A stretch of 64,000 nucleotides of DNA, taken from DASQYE01 sp036389315. Its GTDB lineage: Bacteria > Acidobacteriota > Blastocatellia > Pyrinomonadales > Pyrinomonadaceae. How positions within the stretch are numbered: the stretch's first letter is position 1; every line of letters begins with the position of its first letter. Positions 33,674 through 41,234 of the stretch are shown here, piece by piece. The notes beneath the pieces were generated by a model. It was not told the DNA's origin. It worked only from the letters and a program-made list of their open reading frames with translations, and ran no database searches. The stretch is from the NCBI GenBank assembly GCA_036389315.1, contig DASVQF010000031.1, positions 72,132 through 136,131 on the forward strand. The letters are read 5' to 3'. Both the position numbers and the translations under genes were made by a program.

Positions 33674-34843
33674 ATGAAGATTCACGAGTATCAGGGCAAG
33701 GAACTGTTGAAGAGATTCGGCGTCGCCGTGCCGCGCGGTCTGGTCGCGCGCTCGCCCGAAGAAGCCTATCACGCGGCGAAAGAGCTGGGGACGGAAGTGG
33801 TCGTCGTCAAGGCGCAGATACATGCGGGCGGTCGCGGCAAAGGCGGCGGAGTCAAGCTTGCGCGCAGCGCAGAAGAGGCTGAGGAGATAGCCCGCCAGAT
33901 GCTCGGCATGAAGCTGGTCACGCACCAGACGGGCCCCGAGGGCCGTGAAGTCCGTGTGCTCCTGATCGAAGAGGGCCTGCCGATTGATAAGGAGTTCTAC
34001 TTAGGGATAGTGCTCGACCGCACGACGGGCCGGCCGGTCTTCATGGCCTCGGCGGCGGGCGGCATGGACATCGAAGAGGTCGCGGCCCACACACCCGAAA
34101 AGATTTTCAAGGAGACGATTGACCCGGCCGTGGGCTTTCGCCCCTTCCAGGCGCGAAAGCTCGCCTTCAAGCTGGGTCTGCCGCCGGACTTGGTGGGCCA
34201 GGCGGCGAAATTCATGCAGGCGCTCTACACGGCAAACGAGCAGATGGACGCCTCGCTCCTTGAGATCAACCCGTTCCTGCTGACGAAGGACAAGCGCCTG
34301 ATCGCGCTCGATGCGAAGGTCAATTTCGACGACAACGCGCTCTATCGTCACCAGGAGTTTATCAACCTGCGCGACCTGCACGAGGAGGAGCCGCTTGAGA
34401 TAGAGGCTTCCAAATTCGACCTCAACTACATCAAGCTCGACGGCAACATAGCCTGCATGGTTAACGGCGCGGGGCTCGCGATGGCGACTATGGACATCAT
34501 CAAGCTGGCCGGCGGCGAGCCCGCTAACTTCCTGGACGTTGGCGGCGGCGCATCACAAGCGCGCGTCGAAGCGGCCTTTCGCATTCTGCTCGCGGACGCG
34601 AACGTGCGCGCCGTGCTGATTAATATCTTCGGCGGCATAGTGCGCTGCGACATGGTAGCCAACGGCGTGGTCGGCGCGGCCAAAAACCTCGGCGTCAAAG
34701 TGCCGGTCGTCGTCCGCCTCGAAGGCACTAACGTCGAAGAGGGGCAGCGCGTCATCAAGGAATCCGGCCTCGGCTTCACGGTCGCGGGCGGCATGAAGGA
34801 CGCCGCCGAAAAGGTCGTCGCCCTCGCGGAAGGGAAAGGATGA
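33674..34843 (+). CDS. sucC: Succinate-CoA ligase (ADP-forming), beta subunit
   Basis: 389 residues from the ATG at 33674, the normal length. ATP-grasp signatures: MKIHEYQGKELLKRFGVAVP, VVVKAQIHAGGRGKGGGVKL, EEGLPIDKEFYLGI, DASLLEINPFLL, AKVNFDDNALYRH, and the C-terminal GGASQARVEAAFRILL / INIFGGIVRCD block. It works with SucD in the citric acid cycle, making succinate and ATP from succinyl-CoA. sucD is not adjacent but 3.3 kb downstream. The stop TGA is the TGA of the first GGATGAG unit of repeat B2. Confidence 0.97.
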   Translation: MKIHEYQGKELLKRFGVAVPRGLVARSPEEAYHAAKELGTEVVVVKAQIHAGGRGKGGGVKLARSAEEAEEIARQMLGMKLVTHQTGPEGREVRVLLIEEGLPIDKEFYLGIVLDRTTGRPVFMASAAGGMDIEEVAAHTPEKIFKETIDPAVGFRPFQARKLAFKLGLPPDLVGQAAKFMQALYTANEQMDASLLEINPFLLTKDKRLIALDAKVNFDDNALYRHQEFINLRDLHEEEPLEIEASKFDLNYIKLDGNIACMVNGAGLAMATMDIIKLAGGEPANFLDVGGGASQARVEAAFRILLADANVRAVLINIFGGIVRCDMVANGVVGAAKNLGVKVPVVVRLEGTNVEEGQRVIKESGLGFTVAGGMKDAAEKVVALAEGKG

Positions 34844-34923
34844 GGGACGAGGAGTGAAGTGGGTTGAATGAATGAGCCACTTGAGCAGTAATTCAATCAT
34901 TCATCCCTCCGCCCTCATCCCTT
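34838..34923. repeat. Palindromic element, family B, copy B2
   Basis: Left GGATGAGGGACGAGGAGTGA..., right arm CATCCCTCCGCCCTCATCCC; the interior (TTGAATGAATGAG / TAATTCAATCATTC) also pairs. It provides the sucC stop codon and ends 4 nt before the ATG of the MauE-like gene, with no Shine-Dalgarno sequence between. Confidence 0.88.
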
Positions 34924-34927
34924 AGTT

Positions 34928-35362
34928 ATGCCTCGCTCTTTACTAAAGATTCTCGCACAGCTCAGCCGCTTTGGCCTGGCGGCGCTCTTTCTCGTGACCG
35001 CCGGGGCGAAGCTTTATACTTTCCGGGATTTCGTCGGCAACATCTCTAACCTGGTCTGGACGGGTTGGGCCTGGTATGCGGCCGTGGCGGTGATTCTGGC
35101 GGAACTGGTTGCTGCCGCGTTGCTCCTGTTACCGCGCACCGTGCGCGTGGGCGGGCTGTGGGCGGCGGCGCTGCTCGTGGGCTTCGCCGGTTATGCGCTC
35201 TATTACGTTTACGTCCGGCACGGCGAGCCGCTCGAATGCGGTTGTTTCGGCGGCATCATCGCCAGCCAGCTAGGGCTAAAGACGGCGCTGCGTAACTTAG
35301 GTCTGCTCGTTCCCGCAGCGCTCGTCATCTTCGGCATTTCCAGAAAGGCCCACGGAAGCTAA
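34928..35362 (+). CDS. MauE/DoxX-like membrane protein
   Basis: 144 residues with four transmembrane segments and the motif LECGCFGG between helices 3 and 4, the hallmark of MauE-type proteins (relatives of the DoxX superfamily). MauE was first described as needed for methylamine dehydrogenase disulfide maturation; many homologues are thought to act in membrane thiol redox chemistry. The conserved CxCFG is intact. No thioredoxin-like partner is next door. Confidence 0.82.
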   Translation: MPRSLLKILAQLSRFGLAALFLVTAGAKLYTFRDFVGNISNLVWTGWAWYAAVAVILAELVAAALLLLPRTVRVGGLWAAALLVGFAGYALYYVYVRHGEPLECGCFGGIIASQLGLKTALRNLGLLVPAALVIFGISRKAHGS

Positions 35363-35367
35363 GGCGC

Positions 35368-36291
35368 TTAGCGTGCACCCCTGGCTTGGCGCATGCGGTT
35401 GATCTCGTAGCGCGTGTTGTCTATGCGCTCCTGCACGTCCGGGTGATCGTTGAAGAGCGAGCCCAGAAGCGAGGAGTCCGAGCGGCTGATTCGCTGAAGC
35501 TTCTGAAACATCGTCACCATTCCGTCCGCATCAAAGCCCGCGCGCGGCATGGCGCGCACGCCGAGGAAATCCGCCTCGCGCTCTTCCTCGCGATTGTGTA
35601 CGGCCAACAGGCCGCTCGCGACTATCTGCGCGGCGGCCGTCCCCAACTCGCCCGCAGTATCGCCAGCTATTCCAGTGATCGAGCCGAAGAGGCCGACGAT
35701 GCTGCCGAGCGTCTGCGATTGCTGGATGGTCTTGAGGCTGTGACGCGCGACGACGTGCCCGATCTCGTGCGAGAGGACTGAGGCCAGCTCGTCGTCGTTG
35801 GCCATCTCCATCAGGGCCGTCGTCACGTAAATATGGCCGCCCGGTATCGAGAAAGCGTTGATCGAATCGTCGCGCATGACGTGGAAGCGATAGGCGAGCG
35901 TGGGCCTGAGACTCGTGCGCGCGACTCTCTGGCCGATGCGATTGACCCGTTCCTGGCCCGTGCTGGTCAGCGTGAACTTCTTAGAGACCTCTACGTGAAG
36001 CTGATTGCCGAGCCGCAACTCGTCGCGCTCGCTGATGAGCCCGGCGTTTGTGTAGCGCGCGCCGCGAAACTGCGCGTACGGATCGGCGCTGACGTAGCCC
36101 GTGGCGGAAGTGATAATGCTTGAGCCGAGGTCAAAGATCGCTCCGATGGGAGACCCGACCGAAGGCGTCTCGCTCTTGCTCTCTTTTTGCTGCGATTGCG
36201 CCAGCGCGCTCGGGGCGAAAGAAAGGAGCGTGAGCGCGAGGGCGAATATGGTCGCGAGAAAACTTTTGCGCCGGGGGAAAAGGGGATTCAT
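35368..36291 (-). CDS. Secreted M48-family zinc metalloprotease
   Basis: 307 residues; ATG 36291 with AGGAG 7 nt upstream. Signal peptide ends near PSALAQ. Zinc site: HExxH in VLSHEIGHVVARHS, third ligand Glu in EEREADFLGVRAM. The N-terminal half has RVNRIGQRVARTSLRPTLAY and NAFSIPGGHIYVTTALM, as in the LoiP/BepA/YfgC type of periplasmic M48 proteases that handle misfolded outer-membrane proteins. No TPR domain as in BepA, so nearer LoiP. Convergent with the MauE-like gene (6 nt apart). Confidence 0.9.
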   Translation of the reverse strand: MNPLFPRRKSFLATIFALALTLLSFAPSALAQSQQKESKSETPSVGSPIGAIFDLGSSIITSATGYVSADPYAQFRGARYTNAGLISERDELRLGNQLHVEVSKKFTLTSTGQERVNRIGQRVARTSLRPTLAYRFHVMRDDSINAFSIPGGHIYVTTALMEMANDDELASVLSHEIGHVVARHSLKTIQQSQTLGSIVGLFGSITGIAGDTAGELGTAAAQIVASGLLAVHNREEEREADFLGVRAMPRAGFDADGMVTMFQKLQRISRSDSSLLGSLFNDHPDVQERIDNTRYEINRMRQARGAR

Positions 36292-36540
36292 CTTTGGTCT
36301 CCTGTCGGTTCTCCGTAAGTTAAAGGGCAGCGCGGCTCAAGCTTTCTCTCTCTCGATGGCCGCCGCCCGCCACATCATAAGGCATGGCGCACGCTTTTTG
36401 AATAGGTGCGTCCCGCCAGCAACATAGACGCCGCGACGGCCGGCGTTTTGCATTCCGGTTCGGCTCGTCAATTCCTGCCGGTTAGTGTAAAAATCCTTCT
36501 GCTCTCTGGTAAGGATGCTCGCGGTCGGAGGAAAAAGAGC

Positions 36541-37944
36541 TTGGCAACATTGTCATTCTGGGGCGGCGTGGGAACCGTCACCGGATCGAAATACCTGATC
36601 GAGACTAGTGGGGCGCGGGTGCTCGTTGACTGCGGCCTGTTTCAGGGCTTGAAGGAGTTGCGGGAGCGCAACTGGCAGGAGCCGCCCTTCGACCCGCGCG
36701 CGCTCGACGCCGTGCTCATCACGCACGCGCACATAGACCACACGGGCTACCTGCCGCGACTCGTCGCGCAAGGGTTCGGTGGGCCCATCTATTGCTCGCG
36801 CGGGACGGCAGACCTGCTCAAGATACTGCTGCCGGACGCGGCCCGTTTGCAGGAAGAGGATGCCAGCTATCGCAATCGCCATAACCTGACGAAGCACGCG
36901 CCAGCCCTGCCGCTCTACACGGAAGCGGATGCGCGCGCCGCGCTCAAGCTCGTCGAGCCGGTCGAGAATACCGGAGAGCCCCGCGAGGTCGCGCCCGGCA
37001 TCCATGCGGGCTTCCGCATCGCCGGTCACATACTCGGCTCAAGCCTGGTGCTCGTCGAGGTCGCAGGCGCGGGCGCGGACGGCCGTGGCCGTCGCACTCT
37101 TTTCTCGGGCGATCTGGGCCATTACGATCAGCCGATCATACACGACCCCGTTGAGCCGCCGCCCTGCGATTACCTGCTGGTCGAATCTACATACGGCGAC
37201 CGCCTGCACGACCCCGTCAATCCGAAAGACGCGCTGGCGCGTATCATCAACGAGACAGTAGAGCGCGGCGGCGTGCTGCTCATACCGGCCTTCGCCATCG
37301 GCCGCACGCAGGAGCTTCTCTACATGATACGAGAGCTGGAAGATGAGAAGCGCGTGCCTGTGCTGCCCGTGCGCGTGGACTCGCCGATGGCGGCTGCGGC
37401 GACGCGCGTCTACAGCAACCGGCGCGAGGAGCAGGACGAGCAGTACGCCAGCGTCCTCGCGCGGCGCGTGCATCCTTTGCGCACGCACTCTATGGTGACG
37501 GCGAGCACGCGCGATGAATCCAAGCGCCTGAACGACGAGCAGGGGACGCGCATTATCATCAGCGCCTCGGGGATGATGACGGGCGGGCGAGTCCTGCATC
37601 ACGCGCGAAGGTTTCTGCCAGACGCGCGCTCGACAGTTCTCTTCGTCGGCTACCAGGCGGCCGGGACTACTGGCCGGCGCGTCCTCGACGGCGAGCGTGA
37701 AGTCAAGATCATGGGCCAATTCGTGCCCGTGCGCTGCCACATAGAGCGCATCGGCGGCTTTTCCGCCCACGCAGACTGGCGGGAAGTCCTGCGCTGGCTC
37801 AAGGGTTTGGCAGAGCCGCCGCGCCGCACCTTCCTCACACACGGCGAGCCGGAAGCCGCCACGGCGATGGCCGGACACATTCAGGAAAGCTTCGGGTGGG
37901 CCGTCCACGTGCCCGCCTACGGCGAGAAATTCGAGCTGGAATAA
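36541..37944 (+). CDS. MBL-fold beta-CASP ribonuclease-like protein
   Basis: 467 residues from a TTG at 36541, with GGAGGAAAAAGAGC upstream; starting at 36406 adds 45 residues with no family match. Metallo-beta-lactamase motif HAHIDHTG (H62, H64, D66, H67), the later His in IAGHILGSS, Asp in FSGDLGHYD, and beta-CASP motifs including ISASGMMTGGRVLHH and GGFSAHADWREVL. These belong to the CPSF73-like / RNA-processing exonuclease family (YSH1 type) that cut RNA. Substrate unknown. Followed by repeat A5. Confidence 0.9.
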   Translation: MATLSFWGGVGTVTGSKYLIETSGARVLVDCGLFQGLKELRERNWQEPPFDPRALDAVLITHAHIDHTGYLPRLVAQGFGGPIYCSRGTADLLKILLPDAARLQEEDASYRNRHNLTKHAPALPLYTEADARAALKLVEPVENTGEPREVAPGIHAGFRIAGHILGSSLVLVEVAGAGADGRGRRTLFSGDLGHYDQPIIHDPVEPPPCDYLLVESTYGDRLHDPVNPKDALARIINETVERGGVLLIPAFAIGRTQELLYMIRELEDEKRVPVLPVRVDSPMAAAATRVYSNRREEQDEQYASVLARRVHPLRTHSMVTASTRDESKRLNDEQGTRIIISASGMMTGGRVLHHARRFLPDARSTVLFVGYQAAGTTGRRVLDGEREVKIMGQFVPVRCHIERIGGFSAHADWREVLRWLKGLAEPPRRTFLTHGEPEAATAMAGHIQESFGWAVHVPAYGEKFELE

Positions 37945-38008
37945 GTGGGCCGAAAGGCCCCGCACGCTTAGGGCTTGAAGAGCGAAAGCGTGCTATACTG
38001 CCAAAAAA

Positions 38009-38091
38009 GCAGTGATAGGTGACGAGTGACAAGTGACAAGCTGTAGAGCCTGTCTCCGTCTCGCCACTTGTCACTCGTCACTTATCACTGT
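38009..38091. repeat. Palindromic element, family A, copy A5
   Basis: Left arm CAGTGATAGGTGACGAGTGA and on, right arm CACTTGTCACTCGTCACTTA and on, spacer AAGCTGTAGAGCCTGTCTCC. Located 64 nt after the MBL gene stop and 20 nt before the sucD start, which has its own AAAGGAG. Confidence 0.9.
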
Positions 38092-38111
38092 AGTTCAAAG
38101 GAGCAGAATCT

Positions 38112-38996
38112 TTGAGCGTACTCGTCGATAAAAACACGCGCCTGGTGGTGCAGGGCATCACGGGTAAAGAGGGAACCTTTCACACTAAGCAGATGGTCGA
38201 GTACGGGACGAACGTCGTCGGCGGAGTGACGCCCGGCAAAGGCGGAAGCCTCCACGAAGGCATCCCCGTCTTTAACACGGTGGAGGACGCCGTGCGCGAG
38301 GCCGGGGCCAACGCTTCCGTGATCTACGTGCCGCCGCCGTTTGCCGCCGACGCGATCATGGAGGCCGCAGACGCCGGGCTGCCGCTCGTCGTCTGCATCA
38401 CTGAAGGCATCCCCGTCCTTGATATGGTCAAGGTCAAGGAGTACCTCTCGGACAAGGCGACACGCCTGATTGGGCCCAACTGCCCGGGCATCATCTCGCC
38501 CGGCAAGTGCAAGATCGGCATCATGCCGGGCCACATCCACCGCGAGGGACGAATCGGGGTGGTCTCGCGCTCGGGGACGCTGACCTATGAAGCCGTGGGC
38601 CAGTTGACGGCGCTCGGCCTGGGCCAATCAACGGCCATAGGCATCGGCGGCGACCCCATCGTCGGCACGACTCATGTGGACGCGCTCGCGCTCTTTCAGG
38701 CAGACGACGAAACGGACGGCATAGTGATGATCGGCGAGATCGGCGGCACGGCCGAAGAGGATGCTGCCCAGTTTGCCCGCGACAACGTGCGCAAGCCGAT
38801 AGTCGCTTTCATCGCGGGCCAGACGGCCCCGCCCGGCCGCCGCATGGGCCACGCGGGCGCGATCATCGCCGGAGGCAAAGGCACTGCCGCCGAGAAGATG
38901 AAGGCTCTGGAAGAGGCAGGCATCCGCGTCGTCCACTCACCAGCAGAGATCGGTGCGGCCATGCGCGACGCGCTCGGCGCACAGGCAACAGCTTAA
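38112..38996 (+). CDS. sucD: Succinate-CoA ligase (ADP-forming), alpha subunit
   Basis: 294 residues from a TTG at 38112 (AAAGGAG upstream). CoA-binding MSVLVDKNTRLVVQGITGKEG, then NCPGIISPGKCKIGIMPG, SRSGTLTYEAVGQLT, GIGGDPIVGTTHVDAL, GEIGGTAEEDAA, and the active-site phosphohistidine H247 in RMGHAGAIIAGGKGTA. Forms the alpha2beta2 or alphabeta enzyme with SucC. ndk follows after 21 nt, probably the same transcript; both enzymes balance nucleoside triphosphates. Confidence 0.97.
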   Translation: MSVLVDKNTRLVVQGITGKEGTFHTKQMVEYGTNVVGGVTPGKGGSLHEGIPVFNTVEDAVREAGANASVIYVPPPFAADAIMEAADAGLPLVVCITEGIPVLDMVKVKEYLSDKATRLIGPNCPGIISPGKCKIGIMPGHIHREGRIGVVSRSGTLTYEAVGQLTALGLGQSTAIGIGGDPIVGTTHVDALALFQADDETDGIVMIGEIGGTAEEDAAQFARDNVRKPIVAFIAGQTAPPGRRMGHAGAIIAGGKGTAAEKMKALEEAGIRVVHSPAEIGAAMRDALGAQATA

Positions 38997-39017
38997 ACCG
39001 GAATCCGAAATCGAATC

Positions 39018-39434
39018 ATGGGTAACCTGACATTTGGCATTATCAAGCCCGACGCCGTGCGCGGCGGGAAGGTGGGGCAGATCATTCAACGCATCACGGA
39101 CGCCGGCTTTCGTATCCGCGCGATGAAGTTGATTCACATGACGCTCGCGGAGGCCGAAGGCTTTTATGAAGTCCATCGCGAGCGCCCTTTCTTTCCGGAG
39201 TTGACGCAATTTATGTCTGGCGGGGCGGCCGTGGTGATGGCTTTGGAGAAGGAGGGCGCGGTCAAAGCCTGGCGTGATCTGATGGGCGCGACCGACCCGG
39301 CCAGGGCCGACGAGGGAACGCTCAGGCGCGAGTTCGGCGCGTCGGTCGGCGAGAACGCCGTCCACGGCTCGGACTCTGAGGAGAACGCGGCCATAGAGGT
39401 CTCGTATTTCTTCAGCCGCCTTGAGCTGGTCTGA
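39018..39434 (+). CDS. ndk: Nucleoside-diphosphate kinase
   Basis: 138 residues. FGIIKPDAVRGGKVGQII, the Kpn-loop region, and the active-site histidine in NAVHGSDSEENAAIEVSYFF (H116) are diagnostic. It transfers gamma phosphate between nucleotides through phospho-His. Length fits the family. Adjacent to sucD, a common functional pairing, since GTP or ATP made by SucCD is exchanged by Ndk. Confidence 0.97.
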   Translation: MGNLTFGIIKPDAVRGGKVGQIIQRITDAGFRIRAMKLIHMTLAEAEGFYEVHRERPFFPELTQFMSGGAAVVMALEKEGAVKAWRDLMGATDPARADEGTLRREFGASVGENAVHGSDSEENAAIEVSYFFSRLELV

Positions 39435-39540
39435 AAGAGGGCGCGCTCATTTCAAATAAGCCGCCGACGATCAAGCCTCGGGTGGCGCGGGCCGCGCCTC
39501 TGGGGCCGCTCGCGCGTCTCACCGCAACGCGCGTGCCCGT

Positions 39541-39636
39541 TGCGGCGTCTTCCGGGTCATCGTCGGCCTCTCGCCGCTCGTCGCAGGGCTCTTGATTCTC
39601 CTCCTCGCATTAGTCGTCTATTGGCGGCTGATGTAA
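39541..39636 (+). pseudogene. Start-less reading frame encoding one membrane helix
   Basis: This frame reads CGVFRVIVGLSPLVAGLLI followed by LLLALVVYWRLM and a TAA: a clear single transmembrane segment. There is no ATG, GTG or TTG before the helix back to the in-frame stop at 39457. A different frame just upstream (PPTIKPRVARAAPLGPLARL) has a basic N-terminal character. It may be a frameshifted small membrane-protein gene between ndk and the zinc-ribbon gene, or chance. Confidence 0.25.
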
Positions 39637-39691
39637 AATCAGTCTTGTCAGTAACAGAAGGTAATTTTAAAAGTAAGGATAAGGAAAGAGC

Positions 39692-40594
39692 ATGAAACGT
39701 TGCCCCTCGTGCCAGCGCACCTATGAGGATGATTCGCAGTCCTTTTGTATGAACGACGGCACGCCGCTCATCAGCGAAGCGCCCCCCTCTTCCCTCGATA
39801 AGACTATGATGTCGGGCTCGCTCGGCGCGCCGCCGCCGCAGACCTACAGCCCGACGCCGGGCGCTCCGCAAGGCGACTGGGCCACGCCCGCCTGGCCGCC
39901 CAATCCGACCTGGCAGCAGCAGCCCGGCGCAGGGATGGGCCAACCCCCCGTGCAGAAGAAGAGCAAGCTGCCGTGGATTCTGGCCGGGGTGGCGGTGCTT
40001 TTGATCGGCCTGCTGGGTATTGGCGGCATCGCGGCCTACTTCATACTGAGCGGCGTGAAGGAGGAGAGCAACAGACGGGGCATAGGCTTCAACGCCAATA
40101 AGAACGACAAAGAGGAGAACTCGAATTCGAGCAGTAGCAGCACGGCCTCCACGAATGCGAACACGAGCGATCACTCGCACGATAATATGAACGCGGGTTC
40201 AACGAGCGAAGTGCCGACCGACAAGGAGCTTGTGACCAAGCAGTTGTATGATCTGGAATACGCCTGGTGCGCCGCCGACCTGAAGGCCGACAAGGCCGCG
40301 ATGGATCGCATCCTCGCCACGGAGTTTGTCGTCACCAACCAGGACGGGACGACGATGAACAAGCAGCAATACCTCAGCCAGATGAAGCCCGATCAATACA
40401 ACAGGACGTGCACCTATAGCGACTTCTCGCTCGGCCAGAGCGGCAACTACGCCGTCATCATCGGCTACAATACGGTCAAGGGACGCGACGCCAACGGGCC
40501 GTTCACGGAACGCTCGAAGTTCACAGACACCTTCATCTGGCGCGACGGGCGCTGGCAGGCCACGGCCTCGAAATCACAAGTGGTCAGTAAGTAG
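39692..40594 (+). CDS. Zinc-ribbon, single-pass membrane protein with SnoaL/DUF4440-like domain
   Basis: 300 residues. N-terminal zinc ribbon MKRCPSCQRTYEDDSQSFC (C4, C7, C19), a Pro/Gln/Gly-rich linker, one transmembrane helix at about residues 91-117, a Ser/Asn/His-rich stretch, and a C-terminal NTF2-like domain (VTKQLYDLEYAWCAADLKAD, ILATEFVVTNQDGTT, DTFIWRDGRWQATASKSQVV) of the DUF4440/SnoaL type. Acidobacteria have many such zinc-ribbon membrane proteins. The binding partner is unknown. Confidence 0.8.
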   Translation: MKRCPSCQRTYEDDSQSFCMNDGTPLISEAPPSSLDKTMMSGSLGAPPPQTYSPTPGAPQGDWATPAWPPNPTWQQQPGAGMGQPPVQKKSKLPWILAGVAVLLIGLLGIGGIAAYFILSGVKEESNRRGIGFNANKNDKEENSNSSSSSTASTNANTSDHSHDNMNAGSTSEVPTDKELVTKQLYDLEYAWCAADLKADKAAMDRILATEFVVTNQDGTTMNKQQYLSQMKPDQYNRTCTYSDFSLGQSGNYAVIIGYNTVKGRDANGPFTERSKFTDTFIWRDGRWQATASKSQVVSK

Positions 40595-40612
40595 GACAGG
40601 GGTTTTAGTCTT

Positions 40613-41134
40613 ATGTCAATCATCAGCGACGTTATCGAATCCACCAAGGCGATCATCAAGGGCATGAGCGTCACCTTCTCTTATATCCCGAAAGAGAAGT
40701 GGACGGTCGAGTATCCGGACGAGCCCGTGACGATGCAGCCGCGCTATCGCGGCCAGCACTTGCTGCACGTTGACGAGCGCGGGAAAGAGAAGTGCGTGGC
40801 CTGTTTCCTGTGCGCCGCCGCGTGCCCTTCGGACTGTATCTACATCATCGCGGCCGACGACCCGCGCCCGCCCGAGGAGCGCACGGGCGTCGAAGAGCGT
40901 TACGCAGATGTCTACAACATAGACTACGGTCGCTGTATCTTCTGCGGCTACTGCGTAGAGGCTTGTCCGAAGGACGCCATCACACACGGTTACAACTTCG
41001 AGCTGTCGGTCTACAGCCGCGCCGACCTCTTAAAGACCAAGGACGACCTGCTCATCACCAAGCAGGTGCAGTCGAAGAACTACCGCGTCGCCTCCTCGGA
41101 CGAAGATGTCAACTCGGAATACAAAGAAGTCTAA
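40613..41134 (+). CDS. nuoI: NADH-quinone oxidoreductase subunit I
   Basis: 173 residues with two 4Fe-4S motifs, CVACFLCAAACPSDC and CIFCGYCVEACPKDAI, and the typical N-terminal KGMSVTFSYIPKEKWTVEYPD. In complex I this peripheral subunit carries clusters N6a and N6b from NuoG/NuoD side to N2. No other nuo genes lie within the window, so this is an isolated copy, perhaps from a dispersed complex I operon or an alternative complex. The stop is followed after 3 nt by repeat B3. Confidence 0.93.
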   Translation: MSIISDVIESTKAIIKGMSVTFSYIPKEKWTVEYPDEPVTMQPRYRGQHLLHVDERGKEKCVACFLCAAACPSDCIYIIAADDPRPPEERTGVEERYADVYNIDYGRCIFCGYCVEACPKDAITHGYNFELSVYSRADLLKTKDDLLITKQVQSKNYRVASSDEDVNSEYKEV

Positions 41135-41137
41135 GAG

Positions 41138-41226
41138 CAGGGATGAGGGCTGAGGGATGAAAAAGCTTGAGTCTTTATTCAATTGATATATCACTCAAAC
41201 CAATTCATCCCTCAGCCCTCAGCCCT
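41138..41226. repeat. Palindromic element, family B, copy B3
   Basis: Left arm GGGATGAGGGCTGAGGGATG, right arm CATCCCTCAGCCCTCAGCCC; the loop contains AAAAGCTTGAGTCTTTATTC. It starts 3 nt after the nuoI stop and ends 8 nt before the cyclase ATG, with no Shine-Dalgarno sequence between. Confidence 0.9.
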
Positions 41227-41234
41227 TCCTTGTT

